NCBI RefSeq assembly: GCF_009745975.1
Contig: NZ_WHOL01000117.1
Coordinates: forward strand, 62,001 to 126,000
DNA: 64,000 nucleotides
DNA from: Actinokineospora pegani
Lineage (GTDB): Bacteria > Actinomycetota > Actinomycetes > Mycobacteriales > Pseudonocardiaceae
Direction of reading: 5' to 3'
Made by a program: the position numbers and the translations under genes
Part shown: one piece after another, positions 45,632 to 57,611 of the stretch
How positions within the stretch are numbered: the first letter of the stretch is position 1
Layout: each line of letters opens with the position of its first letter
Notes under the pieces: model-generated
The model's database searches: none
What the model was told of the DNA's origin: nothing
What the model saw: the letters and a program-made list of their open reading frames with translations, nothing else

Positions 45632-45664
45632 GGGCCCACTCGTCTCCGGAAGACGAGCGGGCCC
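45632..45664 (-). other. Hairpin inside the spc operon, between rpsN and rpsH
   Basis: The arms 45632-45645 and 45651-45664 form a 14-bp stem with one mismatch around the loop CCGGA. It starts 11 bases past the rpsN stop, and no U-tract follows. It may be an attenuator, an mRNA-processing site, or a binding site for r-protein feedback by S8 or another protein. Confidence 0.6.
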
Positions 45665-45674
45665 GCTGACCTGA

Positions 45675-45860
45675 CTACCAGCTGGACTTGCTCACGCCGG
45701 GCAGCTCGCCCCGGTGCGCCATCTGGCGCAGGCAGATCCGGCACAGGCCGAACTTGCGGAACACGGAGTGCGGGCGGCCGCAGCGGTTGCAACGGGTGTA
45801 AGCGCGCACCGCGAACTTGGGCTTGCGAGCGGCCTTGACAACCAGAGCCTTCTTCGCCAT
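45675..45860 (-). CDS. rpsN: 30S ribosomal protein S14, zinc-binding type
   Basis: The 61-residue protein has [20 protein letters not shown], two CxxC pairs that bind zinc, so it is the short C+ (type Z) form. It ends GVSKSSW as expected. Its place between rplE and rpsH is the standard one. A zinc-independent copy may exist elsewhere in the genome, as in many actinobacteria, but is not in this window. Confidence 0.97.
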   Translation of the reverse strand: MAKKALVVKAARKPKFAVRAYTRCNRCGRPHSVFRKFGLCRICLRQMAHRGELPGVSKSSW

Positions 45861-45864
45861 GGCT

Positions 45865-46428
45865 TCAGTTCTCCTTGAACGGGAAGCCCAGGTGCTTGAG
45901 CAGCGCCCGGCCCTCGTCGTCGTTGGTCGCGGTGGTCACGATGGTGATGTCCATGCCGCGGGGGCGGTCGATGGAATCGGGGTCGATCTCGTGGAACATC
46001 GACTGCTCGTTGAGACCGAAGGTGTAGTTGCCGTTGCCGTCGAACTGCTTGGGCGACAGGCCGCGGAAGTCGCGGATGCGGGGCAGCGCGATCGTCAGCA
46101 GGCGGTCCAGGAACTCCCACATGCGGTCGCCGCGCAGCGTGACGCGCGCACCGATCGGCATGCCCTCGCGCAGCTTGAACTGCGCGATGGACTTGCGGGC
46201 CTTGCGGACCTCGGGCTTCTGGCCGGTGATGGTGGCCAGGTCGCGGATGGCGCCCTCGATGAGCTTGCCCTCACGCGCGGCGTCACCGACGCCCATGTTG
46301 ACGACGACCTTCACCACGCCCGGGATCTGCATGACGTTGGCGTAGTCGTACTGCTCCTTCAGCGCGGTCGCGATCTCCTCGCGGTAGCGCGTCTTGAGCC
46401 GGGGGATGATCTTCTCAGTGGTAGTCAT
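45865..46428 (-). CDS. rplE: 50S ribosomal protein L5
   Basis: L5 binds 5S rRNA and touches the P-site tRNA. The 187-residue protein carries [29 protein letters not shown], the loop [15 protein letters not shown] and the C-terminal [17 protein letters not shown]. The ATG at 46428 lies two bases past the rplX stop. Confidence 0.97.
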   Translation of the reverse strand: MTTTEKIIPRLKTRYREEIATALKEQYDYANVMQIPGVVKVVVNMGVGDAAREGKLIEGAIRDLATITGQKPEVRKARKSIAQFKLREGMPIGARVTLRGDRMWEFLDRLLTIALPRIRDFRGLSPKQFDGNGNYTFGLNEQSMFHEIDPDSIDRPRGMDITIVTTATNDDEGRALLKHLGFPFKEN

Positions 46429-46430
46429 GA

Positions 46431-46760
46431 TCAGATCTCCTTCCCGTTGCCGCTCTTGCCCCGAGCGACGCGGACCTTGTTGCCCTCGTCGTCGATCTTG
46501 TAACCGACGCGGACGGCCTTGCCGTCGTGCACCAGCTGCACGTTGCTGATGTGGATCGGGGCCTCCTGGGTCACGATGCCGCCGGACTGAGCGCCACGCT
46601 GGTTCTGCGAGACCCGCGTGTGCTTCTTGATCCGGTTGACGCCCTCGACCAGGACCTTGTTGGTGTCGGGGTAGGCCTGGATGACCTTGCCCCGCGCACC
46701 CTTGTCCTTGCCAGCGATCACCAGGACGGTGTCGCCCTTCTTGACCTTGAGCTTGGCCAT
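46431..46760 (-). CDS. rplX: 50S ribosomal protein L24
   Basis: L24 is an assembly-initiator protein. The 109-residue sequence has the KOW motif [20 protein letters not shown] and [21 protein letters not shown]. The ATG at 46760 is one base from the rplN stop, in standard spc order. Confidence 0.97.
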   Translation of the reverse strand: MAKLKVKKGDTVLVIAGKDKGARGKVIQAYPDTNKVLVEGVNRIKKHTRVSQNQRGAQSGGIVTQEAPIHISNVQLVHDGKAVRVGYKIDDEGNKVRVARGKSGNGKEI

Positions 46761-46761
46761 G

Positions 46762-47130
46762 TCAGAGCACCTCCGGCGCCAGCGAGATGATCTTCATGAA
46801 CTTCTTGTCGCGCAGTTCGCGGCCCACCGGGCCGAAGATGCGCGTGCCACGCGGCTCACCCTCGTTCTTGATGAGGACGGCGGCGTTCTCGTCGAACCGG
46901 ATGTAGGAACCGTCCGGACGGCGACGCTCCTTGACGGTGCGGACGATGACGGCCTTGACCACATCGCCCTTCTTCACACCGGCACCGGGGATCGCGTCCT
47001 TGACGGTGGCGACGATGATGTCGCCAATGCCGGCGTAGCGGCGTCCCGAGCCACCGAGAACACGGATGCAAAGGATTTCCTTCGCACCGGTGTTGTCGGC
47101 GACGCGGAGCCGCGACTCCTGCTGGATCAC
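46762..47130 (-). CDS. rplN: 50S ribosomal protein L14
   Basis: L14 sits at the subunit interface. The 122-residue protein starts [19 protein letters not shown], has [14 protein letters not shown] and ends with the conserved [12 protein letters not shown]. The GTG at 47130 is standard for this genome. A 92-base gap to rpsQ upstream is the longest between S10/spc genes here and may contain the spc promoter. Confidence 0.97.
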   Translation of the reverse strand: MIQQESRLRVADNTGAKEILCIRVLGGSGRRYAGIGDIIVATVKDAIPGAGVKKGDVVKAVIVRTVKERRRPDGSYIRFDENAAVLIKNEGEPRGTRIFGPVGRELRDKKFMKIISLAPEVL

Positions 47131-47222
47131 TTGGTACTCCTGACCATTCTTGGCCCGCCAGATTTCCGACCTGACGGGCTCGGCCTAGCTGTCTATGAGA
47201 AACAGGGGTGTTGCTGTGCTGA

Positions 47223-47519
47223 CTACTTGGCCTTCTCGAGGACCTCGACCAGGCGCCAGCGCTTGGTCGCGGACAGCGGCCGGGTCTCCATCAGCAGGAC
47301 GCGGTCGCCCACGCCCGCGGTGTTCTCCTCGTCGTGCGCCTTCACCTTGGTGGTGAAGCGGATGACCTTGGAGTACCGCGGGTGCTTCTTGCGGTCCTCG
47401 AGGGCGACCACAACGGTCTTGTCCATCTTGTCCGAGACGACCAGGCCCTCGCGCACCTTGCGGTTGTTGCGAACCTCGGTGGAAACCTCAGCGGTCTCGT
47501 TCACAGTGTTCTCACTCAT
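47223..47519 (-). CDS. rpsQ: 30S ribosomal protein S17
   Basis: S17 is a primary 16S-binding protein with an OB fold. The 98-residue product has a ~15-residue N-terminal extension, then [20 protein letters not shown] and the signature [21 protein letters not shown]. The ATG at 47519 overlaps the rpmC stop, indicating coupling. It is the last gene of the S10 operon. Confidence 0.97.
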   Translation of the reverse strand: MSENTVNETAEVSTEVRNNRKVREGLVVSDKMDKTVVVALEDRKKHPRYSKVIRFTTKVKAHDEENTAGVGDRVLLMETRPLSATKRWRLVEVLEKAK

Positions 47520-47758
47520 GCCGCACCCTCACTCGACGCGTCCGGGGACACCGAAAGCCCGAGCTCGCGCTCGCGCATGACGGTGTAGATACGGGCGATG
47601 TCGTGCTTGACGGTGCGCAACCTGCGGTTGTTGTCGAGCTGACCAGTCGCCATCTGGAAGCGCAGGTTGAACAGCTCTTCCTTCGCCTCGCGCAGCCGCT
47701 GCACGAGATCCACGTCGTTGAGCTCGCGCACGTCCGCCGCGGTGATACCAGCCGCCAT
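47516..47758 (-). CDS. rpmC: 50S ribosomal protein L29
   Basis: L29 lies by the nascent-chain exit and helps dock SRP and trigger factor. The 80-residue protein has the L29 core [23 protein letters not shown]-type helix and [20 protein letters not shown]. It overlaps both neighbours: the rplP stop by one base and rpsQ by four. Confidence 0.97.
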   Translation of the reverse strand: MAAGITAADVRELNDVDLVQRLREAKEELFNLRFQMATGQLDNNRRLRTVKHDIARIYTVMRERELGLSVSPDASSEGAA

Positions 47759-48177
47759 CAGAAGTCACCACCCTCACGCGTGACGATGCGGCACTTCATC
47801 GGGAGCTTGTGGATCGCACGGCGCAGTGCCTCGCGCGCGATCTGCTCGTTCGGGAAGCTCATCTCGAAGACGACGCGACCCGGCTTGACGTTGGCCACCC
47901 AGTACTCCGGCGAGCCCTTGCCGGAACCCATGCGGGTCTCGGCGGGCTTCTTGGTGAGCGGGCGGTCCGGGAAGATGTTGATCCAGACCTTGCCGCCACG
48001 GCGGATGTGCCGGTTGATGGCGATACGAGCGGACTCGATCTGCCTGTTGGTCACGTAAGCGGGCTCGATCGCCTGGATGCCGAACTCGCCGAAGGTGACC
48101 TTCGTGCCGCCCTTGGCAGCACCGGACCGGCTCGGGTGGTGCTGCTTGCGGTGCTTGACCCTGCGCGGGATGAGCAC
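47758..48177 (-). CDS. rplP: 50S ribosomal protein L16
   Basis: L16 organises the A-site tRNA region. The 139-residue sequence begins [15 protein letters not shown] and shows [31 protein letters not shown] and the C-terminal [16 protein letters not shown] at 48177 is the start, three bases past the rpsC stop. Confidence 0.97.
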   Translation of the reverse strand: MLIPRRVKHRKQHHPSRSGAAKGGTKVTFGEFGIQAIEPAYVTNRQIESARIAINRHIRRGGKVWINIFPDRPLTKKPAETRMGSGKGSPEYWVANVKPGRVVFEMSFPNEQIAREALRRAIHKLPMKCRIVTREGGDF

Positions 48178-48180
48178 TGG

Positions 48181-49004
<824 letters not shown>

Positions 49005-49005
<1 letters not shown>

Positions 49006-49415
49006 TAGCGGGCACCACCCTTCTTGGCCCTGACGGCAGGCTTCGGCCGGGACTCGACCTCGACCGTGATGTGGCTCGTGCGCTTGCGGATCCGGTACGC
49101 GCGGCCCTGGGCCCGCGGCCGGAAACGCTTCAGCGTCGGCCCCTCGTCCACGAACACCGTCTTGATCCAGAGGGTGTCCGGGTCGAGGCTGAGGTTGTTC
49201 TCTGCGTTGGCAATGGCACTGGCGAGCACCTTCGCGACCGGCTCGGAAGCCGCAAATGGCGCGAACTGGAGCACGGCCAGGGCATCGCTGGCGCTACGTC
49301 CCCTGATGAGCTCGACGACGCGACGCACCTTCATGGGCGTGTCGCGGACGTAGCGAGCCCGAGCAACGGCGCTGGGGTATTCCTCCTGCGCCGGAGCTTC
49401 GTTTCGGGCGTTCAT
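49005..49415 (-). CDS. rplV: 50S ribosomal protein L22
   Basis: L22 has an extended loop in the exit tunnel that contacts macrolides. The 136-residue sequence has [20 protein letters not shown] and the tunnel-loop region [22 protein letters not shown]. The loop shows no insertion or deletion apparent by eye. The first ~13 residues are an N-terminal extension. Confidence 0.97.
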
Positions 49416-49459
49416 CGCTGCTTCCCCTTAGCTTTCTTCTCTGCTCTGGTAGTTCACGC

Positions 49460-49741
49460 CTAGCGGCGGCGGGCCTTGCGGTCGTCCTTGATGTGACCCT
49501 TGAAGGTGCGGGTCGGGGCGAACTCGCCCAGCTTGTGCCCCACCATCGACTCGTTGACGAAGACCGGGACGTGCTTGCGGCCGTCGTGGACAGCGATGGT
49601 GTGACCCAGCATGTCCGGGATGATGGTCGAGCGGCGCGACCAGGTCTTGATCACGGTCTTCTTGCCGGACTCGTTGAGTGCGTCCACCTTCTTGAGCAGG
49701 TGGTCGTCCACGAACGGGCCCTTCTTCAGGCTACGTGGCAT
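49460..49741 (-). CDS. rpsS: 30S ribosomal protein S19
   Basis: S19 sits in the 30S head with S13. The 93-residue product begins [19 protein letters not shown] and has [20 protein letters not shown] and [19 protein letters not shown] at 49741 gives normal length, between rplB and rplV. Confidence 0.97.
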   Translation of the reverse strand: MPRSLKKGPFVDDHLLKKVDALNESGKKTVIKTWSRRSTIIPDMLGHTIAVHDGRKHVPVFVNESMVGHKLGEFAPTRTFKGHIKDDRKARRR

Positions 49742-49759
49742 CTTCTTCTACCTCCCTGC

Positions 49760-50593
49760 TCAGCGCTTCTTGCCGGCGCGGCGGCGGCGGACGATCAACT
49801 TGTCGGAAGCCTTGCGGCGGCGCGTGCGCCCCTCGGGCTTGCCGTTGGGGTTCACCGGGTGGCGACCACCGGAGGTCTTACCCTCACCACCACCGTGCGG
49901 GTGGTCGACCGGGTTCATCGCGACACCGCGGACGGTCGGGCGCTTGCCCTTCCAGCGCATGCGACCGGCCTTGCCCCAGTTGATGTTGGAGTGCTCGGCG
50001 TTGCCCACCTCGCCGACGGTGGCGCGGCAGCGCACGTCGACGTTGCGGATCTCGCCGGACGGCATGCGCAGCTGCGCGTAGGGGCCGTCCTTCGCCACGA
50101 GCTGTACGCTGGCACCGGCGGACCGGGCGATCTTCGCGCCGCCACCGGGGCGGAGCTCGATCGCGTGGATCGTGGTGCCGACCGGGATGTTGCGCATCGG
50201 CAGGTTGTTGCCCGGCTTGATGTCGGCGCGGGGGCCGTTCTCAATCGGGTCGCCCTGCTTGAGCTTGTTCGGCGCGATGATGTAGCGCTTCTCGCCGTCG
50301 GCGTAGTGCAGCAGCGCGATGCGGGCGGTGCGGTTCGGGTCGTACTCGATGTGAGCGACCTTGGCGGGCACGCCGTCCTTGTCGTTGCGGCGGAAGTCGA
50401 TCAGCCGGTACGCGCGCTTGTGACCGCCACCCTTGTGCCGGGTGGTGATCTTGCCGTGCGCGTTGCGGCCACCCGTGCTGTGCAGCGGGCGGATCAGCGA
50501 CTTCTCCGGCGTCGACCGGGTGATCTCGGCGAAGTCCGAGACACTGGAGCCGCGACGACCGGGGGTCGTCGGCTTGTACTTGCGGATTCCCAT
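49760..50593 (-). CDS. rplB: 50S ribosomal protein L2
   Basis: L2 is needed for subunit association and peptidyl transfer. The 277-residue protein starts [18 protein letters not shown] and contains the signature [18 protein letters not shown] with the functionally important histidine near residue 228. The C-terminus is basic (RRRRAGKKR). ATG at 50593 is standard. Confidence 0.98.
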   Translation of the reverse strand: MGIRKYKPTTPGRRGSSVSDFAEITRSTPEKSLIRPLHSTGGRNAHGKITTRHKGGGHKRAYRLIDFRRNDKDGVPAKVAHIEYDPNRTARIALLHYADGEKRYIIAPNKLKQGDPIENGPRADIKPGNNLPMRNIPVGTTIHAIELRPGGGAKIARSAGASVQLVAKDGPYAQLRMPSGEIRNVDVRCRATVGEVGNAEHSNINWGKAGRMRWKGKRPTVRGVAMNPVDHPHGGGEGKTSGGRHPVNPNGKPEGRTRRRKASDKLIVRRRRAGKKR

Positions 50594-50607
50594 GTGTTCT
50601 CAGTCCC

Positions 50608-50907
50608 TTACGCGGCCGGGCCGCCGAAGATCTCGATCGGCTTGCTCTCGGCGGTCAGCGTCACGATGGCGCGCTTGGTGTCCTTGCGCTTGCCGTACCC
50701 GGTGCGGGTGCGCTTGCGCTTGCCGTTGCGGTTCAGCGTGTTCACGCTGACCACCTGCACGCCGAAGACCTTCTCGACCGCGATCTTGATCTGGGTCTTG
50801 TTGGCGTCCGGGGACACCAGGAAGGTGTACTTGTTCTCCTCGAGGAGCCCGTAGGACTTCTCGGAGATCACCGGCGCGAGGAGGATGTCGCGGTGGTCGG
50901 GGATCAC
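50608..50907 (-). CDS. rplW: 50S ribosomal protein L23
   Basis: L23 is a docking site for trigger factor and SRP at the tunnel exit. The 99-residue sequence has [23 protein letters not shown] and the loop [20 protein letters not shown]. The GTG start overlaps the rplD stop as GTGA. Confidence 0.97.
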   Translation of the reverse strand: MIPDHRDILLAPVISEKSYGLLEENKYTFLVSPDANKTQIKIAVEKVFGVQVVSVNTLNRNGKRKRTRTGYGKRKDTKRAIVTLTAESKPIEIFGGPAA

Positions 50908-51605
50908 TTGCCCTCCTCGGAGGTCGCGACCTCGGACTCGGCGGCGCGGGCCTTGCCCGCCTTGGCCGAGCGGCTGGTCAGGAACGCGTCCAGAGCGGCC
51001 TTGGTGAACACCACGTCGTCGTTGACGAGCACGTCGTAGGTGTTGAGCTGGTCCGGCGCGATGAGGTGCACGTGCGGCAGGTTGCGCGCGGAGACCCAGG
51101 CGACGTCCTGCTCGCGGGTCAGCACGACGAGCACGCGCTTGGCGCTGGTGACCGACTCGATCAGCGTGCGCGCGGTCTTGGTGGACGGGGTGGAGCCCTC
51201 GACGAGGTCGCTCACCACGTGCACCTGACCGGCGCGGGCGCGGTCGGACAGCGCGCCGCGCAGGGCGGCCGCCTTCATCTTCTTGGGGGTCCGCTGGGTG
51301 TAGTCGCGCGGCTGGGGGCCGTGCACGACGCCACCGCCGACGAACTGCGGCGCGCGGGTCGAGCCCTGGCGGGCGCGACCGGTGCCCTTCTGGCGGTAGG
51401 GCTTGCGGCCACCGCCGGACACCTCGCCGCGGGTCTTGGTCGAGTGCGTGCCCTGGCGGGCCGCGGCGAGCTGGGCGACGACGACCTGGTGCAGCAGCGG
51501 GATGTTCGCCTGCACGTCGAAGACCTCGGCGGGCAGCTCGGCCTTGCCGTCGGTGCTACCGGCGGGGGTCTTGATGTCGACAGCCAGGGGGCTATTCGCA
51601 GTCAT
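50904..51605 (-). CDS. rplD: 50S ribosomal protein L4
   Basis: L4 reaches into the exit tunnel and, in E. coli, autoregulates the S10 operon. The 233-residue protein has the tunnel loop [24 protein letters not shown]-type segment (about 58-85) and [16 protein letters not shown]. The C-terminal ~15 residues are an acidic extension ([11 protein letters not shown]). ATG at 51605 is two bases from the rplC stop. Confidence 0.97.
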   Translation of the reverse strand: MTANSPLAVDIKTPAGSTDGKAELPAEVFDVQANIPLLHQVVVAQLAAARQGTHSTKTRGEVSGGGRKPYRQKGTGRARQGSTRAPQFVGGGVVHGPQPRDYTQRTPKKMKAAALRGALSDRARAGQVHVVSDLVEGSTPSTKTARTLIESVTSAKRVLVVLTREQDVAWVSARNLPHVHLIAPDQLNTYDVLVNDDVVFTKAALDAFLTSRSAKAGKARAAESEVATSEEGK

Positions 51606-51607
51606 TC

Positions 51608-52258
51608 TCAGGCACCGCCCTTCGCAGCGGACTTGAGGAACACCAGGCCGCCCTTGGGGCCGGGAACGGCGCCCTTGAGCAGGATCAGCCCCGCCTCGGC
51701 GTCGACCTGGTGGACCTTCAGGTTCTGGGTGGTCACCTTGACGTGGCCCATGCGACCGGCCATGCGCAGACCCTTGAACACCCGGCCGGGGGTGGCGCAG
51801 CCACCGATGGAGCCGGGCGAACGGTGCTTGCGCTGGGTGCCGTGCGAAGCGCTCAGGCCCTTGAACCCGTGCCGCTTCATGACACCCGCGGTGCCCTTGC
51901 CCTTGGTCGTGCCGGTCGCGTCGATGACCGAACCGGCCTCGAACACGTCGGCGGTGATCTCCTGGCCGACGGTGTACTCGCCGGCGTCAGAGGTGCGCAG
52001 CTCGGCAAGGACCTTGCGCGGGGTGACGCCTGCCTTGGCGAAGTGCCCGGCCTCCGGCTTGTTCACCCTGCGGGGGTCGACCTGGCCGAAGGCGAGCTGG
52101 ACGGCGACGTAGCCGTCGGACTCGGCGTCGCGCACCTGCGTGACCACGTTCGGACCGGCCTTGACGACGGTCACCGGAACGATCCGGTTGTTCTCGTCGA
52201 AGACCTGGGTCATCCCGAGCTTGGTGCCCAGGATTCCCTTCATCTGCCTCTCAGACAT
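51608..52258 (-). CDS. rplC: 50S ribosomal protein L3
   Basis: L3 initiates 50S assembly and lies near the peptidyl-transferase centre. The 216-residue protein has [32 protein letters not shown] and [15 protein letters not shown]. The ATG at 52258 (MSERQMKG) is used, as usual in actinobacteria; an internal ATG five codons later would also give a plausible start. Confidence 0.97.
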   Translation of the reverse strand: MSERQMKGILGTKLGMTQVFDENNRIVPVTVVKAGPNVVTQVRDAESDGYVAVQLAFGQVDPRRVNKPEAGHFAKAGVTPRKVLAELRTSDAGEYTVGQEITADVFEAGSVIDATGTTKGKGTAGVMKRHGFKGLSASHGTQRKHRSPGSIGGCATPGRVFKGLRMAGRMGHVKVTTQNLKVHQVDAEAGLILLKGAVPGPKGGLVFLKSAAKGGA

Positions 52259-52282
52259 GAGCCTTTACTCTCCGCCGCGCGC

Positions 52283-52588
52283 TTACTGGATGTTGACGTC
52301 GACGCTGGCCGGCAGGTCGATGCGCATGAGCGCGTCGACCGTCTTCGGCGTCGGGTCGAGGATGTCGATCAGACGCTTGTGCGTCCGCATCTCGAAGTGC
52401 TCGCGCGAGTCCTTGTACTTGTGCGGCGAGCGGATGACGCAGTAGACGTTCTTCTCAGTGGGCAGCGGCACAGGTCCGACCACACGGGCGCCGGTGCGCG
52501 TCACCGTCTCCACGATCTTGCGCGCGGACGCGTCGATCGCCTCGTGGTCGTAGGCCTTGAGCCGGATGCGGATCTTCTGTCCCGCCAT
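52283..52588 (-). CDS. rpsJ: 30S ribosomal protein S10
   Basis: S10 (NusE) works both in the 30S head and in antitermination with NusB. The 101-residue protein starts [19 protein letters not shown] and has [29 protein letters not shown]-type sequence with [10 protein letters not shown]. It is the first gene of the S10 operon; the operon promoter must lie in the 370 bases upstream. Confidence 0.98.
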   Translation of the reverse strand: MAGQKIRIRLKAYDHEAIDASARKIVETVTRTGARVVGPVPLPTEKNVYCVIRSPHKYKDSREHFEMRTHKRLIDILDPTPKTVDALMRIDLPASVDVNIQ

Positions 52589-52919
52589 GGTGGCTTGCCG
52601 TTCCTCTTCTTCGATTGCGATGTCGGCAGGCCGCTTCAGGCCGCAACCGCGCCGCTTCCCTGTTCACAAGTCAATTCCGGTCGCACCAGGTCGCTCCGGT
52701 CCACGCGGTCGGGCGTGTCGCGCCTTTTCCACATGCCCGTCCCTGGGACTTTGGCCTCCACCCTGGGGTGGGACCGGTTCCTCGGGACTAGCGTCCTGCT
52801 CCGAGGGGCCGTAGTGGCCCCGGCGCTCAGACGCGGGCGAATGGTTCGGCAACACCGGTTCAGTCGGCCCCGCGTCGAGCAACCCGTCAAGGATGCCACA
52901 CCGCGGTGCGGACACCCAA
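52589..52919. other. S10 operon leader region, no gene seen
   Basis: This non-coding stretch between the tuf terminator and rpsJ should contain the S10 promoter and leader. TTGACT occurs on the minus strand near 52670, but no well-spaced -10 was found. A minus-strand CTAGTCC lies near 52790. Several short GC-rich inverted repeats are present, none strikingly long. Confidence 0.5.
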
Positions 52920-52955
52920 ACCGGGGTGGTCGGAATCGCTCCCGACCACCCCGGT
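52920..52955 (-). terminator. Intrinsic terminator of tuf
   Basis: ACCGGGGTGGTCGG (52920-52933) pairs perfectly over 14 bp with CCGACCACCCCGGT (52942-52955). TTTGGG follows on the minus strand. It lies five bases past the tuf stop and separates the str and S10 operons. Confidence 0.9.
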
Positions 52956-52960
52956 GGTGA

Positions 52961-54154
52961 CTACTTGTTGATCTTCGTGACCCGACCGGCGCCGACGGTG
53001 CGGCCACCCTCGCGGATCGCGAACCGCAGGCCCTCGTCCATCGCGATCGGCTGGATGAGGTTGACGCTCATCGCGGTCGAGTCGCCCGGCATGACCATCT
53101 CGGTCCCCTCGGGGAGGGTCACGACGCCGGTCACGTCGGTGGTGCGGAAGTAGAACTGCGGGCGGTAGTTGTTGAAGAACGGGGTGTGGCGACCGCCCTC
53201 GTCCTTGCTCAGGATGACGACCTGCGCCTCGAACTCGGTGTGCGGGGTCGTGGTGCCCGGCTTGACGACGACCTGGCCGCGCTCGATGTCCTCGCGCTTG
53301 ATGCCGCGCAGCAGGAGGCCGACGTTGTCGCCCGCCTGGCCCTGGTCGAGCAGCTTGCGGAACATCTCGACACCGGTGACGGTGGTCTTCTGCGCCTTCT
53401 CGCGGATGCCGACGATCTCGACCTCCTCGTTGACGTTGACCACGCCGCGCTCGATGCGACCGGTCGCGACGGTGCCGCGGCCGGTGATCGTGAAGACGTC
53501 CTCAACGGGCATCAGGAAGGGCTTCTCGGTGTCGCGCTCGGGGGCCGGGATCGACTCGTCGACCGCGTCCATCAGCTCGATGAGCTTGTCGCCCCACTCG
53601 GCGTCGCCCTCGAGGGCCTTGAGCGCGGAGACGCGCACGACCGGCAGGTCGTCGCCGGGGAACTCCTGCGAGGACAGCAGCTCGCGGACCTCGAGCTCGA
53701 CGAGCTCCAGGATCTCCTCGTCGTCCACCATGTCGGCCTTGTTCAGGGCGACGACGATGTAGGGGACGCCGACCTGGCGCGCCAGCAGCACGTGCTCGCG
53801 GGTCTGCGGCATCGGGCCGTCGGTGGCCGCGACCACCAGGATGGCGCCGTCCATCTGCGCCGCACCGGTGATCATGTTCTTGACGTAGTCAGCGTGACCC
53901 GGGCAGTCGACGTGCGCGTAGTGGCGCTTCTCGGTCTGGTACTCGATGTGCGCGATCGAGATGGTGATGCCGCGCTGCTTCTCCTCCGGCGCCTTGTCGA
54001 TCTCGTCGAACGGCGTGAAGGGGTTGAGGTCCGGGTACTTGTCGTGCAGGACCTTGGAGATTGCCGCGGTCAGCGTGGTCTTGCCATGGTCGATGTGACC
54101 AATGGTGCCGATGTTGACGTGCGGCTTGGTCCGCTCGAACTTGGCCTTCGCCAC
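52961..54154 (-). CDS. tuf: Elongation factor Tu
   Basis: EF-Tu delivers aminoacyl-tRNA to the ribosome. The 397-residue protein has the G1 motif [10 protein letters not shown], switch region [10 protein letters not shown]3 DCPGHADYV and G4 NKADMVD. Domains 2 and 3 are complete, ending [15 protein letters not shown] see no substitution at the elfamycin-resistance positions checked by eye ([20 protein letters not shown]). GTG at 54154 is the start. It follows fusA by 156 bases. Confidence 0.98.
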   Translation of the reverse strand: MAKAKFERTKPHVNIGTIGHIDHGKTTLTAAISKVLHDKYPDLNPFTPFDEIDKAPEEKQRGITISIAHIEYQTEKRHYAHVDCPGHADYVKNMITGAAQMDGAILVVAATDGPMPQTREHVLLARQVGVPYIVVALNKADMVDDEEILELVELEVRELLSSQEFPGDDLPVVRVSALKALEGDAEWGDKLIELMDAVDESIPAPERDTEKPFLMPVEDVFTITGRGTVATGRIERGVVNVNEEVEIVGIREKAQKTTVTGVEMFRKLLDQGQAGDNVGLLLRGIKREDIERGQVVVKPGTTTPHTEFEAQVVILSKDEGGRHTPFFNNYRPQFYFRTTDVTGVVTLPEGTEMVMPGDSTAMSVNLIQPIAMDEGLRFAIREGGRTVGAGRVTKINK

Positions 54155-54310
54155 TGGACTGTCCTCCTGGACTGGATGTGCTTTCTTCCGCTGAGGAGCC
54201 GGACGTTATCCGGCCGACCCCGTTGCGGCTCATCAGGGTCTGTGTGGACCTCGGGGAGTCCCCCGGAGCCCGGTACTACGCTTCGCTGCTCCGGGGAACG
54301 GAGAACTCGG

Positions 54311-56410
54311 TCATTCCCCAGTGGCCTTGGCGATGATCTCCTTGGCCACGTTCGCGGGAACCTCGGCGTAGGAGTCGAACACCATCGAGTAGTTGGCGCG
54401 GCCCTGGGTCTTGGACCGCAGGTCGCCCACGTACCCGAACATCTCCGACAGCGGGACCAGCGCCTTGACGATGCGGGCGCCGGAGCGCTCCTCCATCGCC
54501 TGGATCTGGCCGCGGCGGGAGTTGAGGTCGCCGATGACCTCGCCCATGTAGTCCTCGGGCGTGGTCACCTCGACGGCCATCAGCGGCTCGAGCAGGGCGG
54601 GGCTCGCCTTGCGCGCCGCCTCCTTGAGCGCCATGGAACCGGCCACCTTGAACGCCATCTCGGACGAGTCGACCTCGTGGTAGGCACCGTCGAGCAGGGT
54701 CAGCTTCAACCCCACGAGCGGGTAGCCCGCCAGCACGCCGTACCGCATGGCGTCCTGGGCACCGGCGTCGACCGAGGGGATGTACTCCCTCGGCACGCGG
54801 CCACCGGTGACCTTGTTGTCGAACTCGTACAGGGCGCCGTCGGTGGTCTCCAGCGGCTCCAGCTTGATGATGACCTTGGCGAACTGGCCCGACCCACCGG
54901 TCTGCTTCTTGTGGGTGAAGTCCAGCTTCTCGACCGTCTTGCGGATGGTCTCGCGGTAGGCCACCTGCGGCTTGCCGATGTTGGCCTCGACCTTGAACTC
55001 GCGCCGCATGCGGTCGACGAGGATGTCGAGGTGCAGCTCGCCCATGCCCGCGATGATGGTCTGACCGGTGTCCTCGTCCAGGTGGACCTTGAAGGTCGGG
55101 TCCTCCTCGGCGAGCTTCTGGATCGCGGTGCCCAGCTTCTCCTGGTCGGCCTTCGTCTTGGGCTCGATGGCGACCTGGATGACCGGGTCCGGGAACGTCA
55201 TCGACTCGAGGATGATCGGGTTCGCCGGGTCGCACAGGGTGTCGCCGGTGGTCGTGTCCTTGAGGCCGATCACGGCGTAGATGTGACCAGCGGACGCGAC
55301 GTCGACCGGGTTCTCCTTGTTGGCGTGCATCTGGAACAGCTTCCCGATGCGCTCCTTGCGCTCCTTGGTCGAGTTGACGACCTGGGAGCCGGAGGCCAGC
55401 TTGCCCGAGTACACCCGGACGTAGGTGAGCTTGCCGAAGAACGGGTGCACCGCGATCTTGAACGCCAGGGCCGAGAACGGCTCGTCGGTGTTCGGCGCGC
55501 GCGTCGCCTTGGTCTCGCCGTCGAGCAGCGTGCCCTCGACCGGCGGGACGTCCATCGGCGCGGGCAGGTAGTCGATCACGGCGTCGAGCATGGGCTGGAC
55601 GCCCTTGTTCTTGAACGCCGAACCGCAGAGCACCGGGTAGGCGGCCCGGTCGTTGACGATCTTGCGGACGCCGAGCTTGATCTCCTCGAGCGTCAGCTCC
55701 TCGCCGGCGAGGTACTTCTCCATGAGGCTGTCGTCGGTCTCGGCGACGGCCTCGATGAGGGCCTCGCGGTACTCGGCGGCCTTGTCGGCCAGGTCCGCGG
55801 GGATGTCCTCGACGGCGTAGTCCTCGCCCTTGGACACCTCGCCGCGCCAGGTGAGCGCCCGCATCTGCACGAGGTCGACGACGCCGATGAAGTCACCCTC
55901 GGCGCCGATCGGGAGCTGCAGCGGCAGCGGCTTGGCGCCCAGGCGCTCCTGGATGGTCCGCACGGTGAAGTAGAAGTCCGCGCCGAGCTTGTCCATCTTG
56001 TTCACGAAGCAGATGCGCGGCACGTCGTACTTGGTGGCCTGGCGCCAGACCTGCTCGGACTGGGGCTCGACACCCTCCTTGCCGTCGAAGACCGCGACGG
56101 CGCCGTCGAGCACCCGCAGGGACCGCTCCACCTCGACGGTGAAGTCGACGTGCCCGGGGGTGTCGATGATGTTGATCTGGTGGTTCTTCCAGAAGCAGGT
56201 GGTGGCAGCGGAGGTGATCGTGATACCCCGCTCCTGCTCCTGCTCCATCCAGTCCATGACCGCGGCGCCGTCGTGCACCTCGCCGATCTTGTAGCTGATC
56301 CCCGTGTAGAAGAGGATCCGCTCAGTCGTCGTGGTCTTGCCCGCGTCGATGTGGGCCATGATCCCGATGTTGCGGACCTTGGCCAGGTCGGTCAGCACGT
56401 CGAGTGCCAC
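54311..56410 (-). CDS. fusA: Elongation factor G
   Basis: EF-G catalyses translocation. The 699-residue protein has the G1 motif [38 protein letters not shown] and NKMDKLGAD, then domains II-V, with the domain IV tip region [20 protein letters not shown] at 56410 is the start. It is the canonical translational EF-G located between rpsG and tuf. Confidence 0.98.
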   Translation of the reverse strand: MALDVLTDLAKVRNIGIMAHIDAGKTTTTERILFYTGISYKIGEVHDGAAVMDWMEQEQERGITITSAATTCFWKNHQINIIDTPGHVDFTVEVERSLRVLDGAVAVFDGKEGVEPQSEQVWRQATKYDVPRICFVNKMDKLGADFYFTVRTIQERLGAKPLPLQLPIGAEGDFIGVVDLVQMRALTWRGEVSKGEDYAVEDIPADLADKAAEYREALIEAVAETDDSLMEKYLAGEELTLEEIKLGVRKIVNDRAAYPVLCGSAFKNKGVQPMLDAVIDYLPAPMDVPPVEGTLLDGETKATRAPNTDEPFSALAFKIAVHPFFGKLTYVRVYSGKLASGSQVVNSTKERKERIGKLFQMHANKENPVDVASAGHIYAVIGLKDTTTGDTLCDPANPIILESMTFPDPVIQVAIEPKTKADQEKLGTAIQKLAEEDPTFKVHLDEDTGQTIIAGMGELHLDILVDRMRREFKVEANIGKPQVAYRETIRKTVEKLDFTHKKQTGGSGQFAKVIIKLEPLETTDGALYEFDNKVTGGRVPREYIPSVDAGAQDAMRYGVLAGYPLVGLKLTLLDGAYHEVDSSEMAFKVAGSMALKEAARKASPALLEPLMAVEVTTPEDYMGEVIGDLNSRRGQIQAMEERSGARIVKALVPLSEMFGYVGDLRSKTQGRANYSMVFDSYAEVPANVAKEIIAKATGE

Positions 56411-56483
56411 GGGTGTTTCCCCTGTCCTTGATGCAGAGCTGGCGGCGCCGCTGGGGCCCCGGCCGGTCGGCCGGGGCGCATTC

Positions 56484-56954
56484 TCACCAGCGGTAGTGGG
56501 CGAAGGCCTTGTTGGACTCGGCCATCTTGTGGGTGTCCTCGCGTCGCTTCACCGAAGCGCCAAGGCCGTTTGCGGCGTCGAGCAGCTCGTTCTGCAGACG
56601 CTCGATCATGGTCTTCTCGCGGCGGGCCTGGGAGAACGACACCAGCCAGCGCAGCGCGAGCGTGGTCGAGCGACCCGGCTTGACCTCGATCGGCACCTGG
56701 TAGGTGGCGCCACCGACGCGGCGGGACTTCACCTCGATGGTGGGCTTCACGTTGTCCAGGGCGCGCTTGAGCGTCACCACGGGGTCGGTGCCGCTCTTCT
56801 CGCGGGCACCCTCGAGGGCCCCGTAGACGATGCGCTCGGCAACGGAGCGCTTCCCGTCCTTGAGGACCTTGTTGATGAGCTGGGTGACCAACGGCGAGCT
56901 GTACACCGGGTCGGAGATCAGCGGCCGCTTAGGGGCCGGTCCCTTGCGGGGCAT
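56484..56954 (-). CDS. rpsG: 30S ribosomal protein S7
   Basis: S7 organises the 30S head and, in E. coli, regulates the str operon. The 156-residue product starts [20 protein letters not shown] and has [15 protein letters not shown] and the C-terminal [13 protein letters not shown]. The ATG at 56954 is one base from the rpsL stop. Confidence 0.98.
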   Translation of the reverse strand: MPRKGPAPKRPLISDPVYSSPLVTQLINKVLKDGKRSVAERIVYGALEGAREKSGTDPVVTLKRALDNVKPTIEVKSRRVGGATYQVPIEVKPGRSTTLALRWLVSFSQARREKTMIERLQNELLDAANGLGASVKRREDTHKMAESNKAFAHYRW

Positions 56955-56955
56955 G

Positions 56956-57330
56956 TCAGCTCTTCTCCTTCTTCGCGCCGTAGTGGCTGCGCGCCTGCTT
57001 GCGGTTCTTCACGCCCTGCGTGTCCAGCGAACCCCGGATGATCTTGTAACGGACACCCGGGAGGTCCTTCACTCGGCCACCGCGCACGAGCACCATCGAG
57101 TGCTCCTGCAGGTTGTGACCCTCGCCCGGGATGTAAGCCGTGACCTCGATACCGCTGGTCAGCCGCACGCGGGCGACCTTGCGGAGTGCGGAGTTCGGCT
57201 TCTTCGGGGTGGTGGTGTACACGCGGGTGCACACGCCACGCCGCTGCGGGCTCCCCTTGAGAGCCGCAGTCTTCTGCTTGGCGACCTTGTCCTGGCGGCC
57301 CTTGCGGACCAGCTGCTGGATCGTGGGCAT
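56956..57330 (-). CDS. rpsL: 30S ribosomal protein S12
   Basis: S12 monitors decoding. The 124-residue protein starts [15 protein letters not shown]. The two regions where streptomycin-resistance changes arise read TPKKPNSA and RVKDLPGVR, both wild type. It begins the str operon rpsL-rpsG-fusA-tuf. A TTGACC/TATCTT promoter lies ~280 bases upstream. Confidence 0.98.
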   Translation of the reverse strand: MPTIQQLVRKGRQDKVAKQKTAALKGSPQRRGVCTRVYTTTPKKPNSALRKVARVRLTSGIEVTAYIPGEGHNLQEHSMVLVRGGRVKDLPGVRYKIIRGSLDTQGVKNRKQARSHYGAKKEKS

Positions 57331-57611
57331 AGACCGGCTTTCTCTATCTGCTTCTCAACACCCTGCCGGGCGCCGAAGGCACTGTGTACTTGCGGTTCCT
57401 GCTGCTCCGCCCGCCCCCCGAGGTCGGGCGTGTCGCCCGGCCTCGAAAGCCGTCCGCGGGGCAATGTCACCATCCCTGCGGTGTTCGGGAGGAACTCCGG
57501 CGTGACTGGCAGGAGTCCGACGGCTGACGGGGAGGTGAATCTCCGTCTCGCAGTCCGACCGCGCGGCACAGGCACACGGACCGACCCGACATGGGTCGGG
57601 CACGAACACAA

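Noticed and set aside
56956-57330. Antibiotic-resistance substitutions in S12 and EF-Tu
   Set aside because: S12 TPKKPNSA and VKDLPG are wild type, and the EF-Tu positions inspected match sensitive forms.
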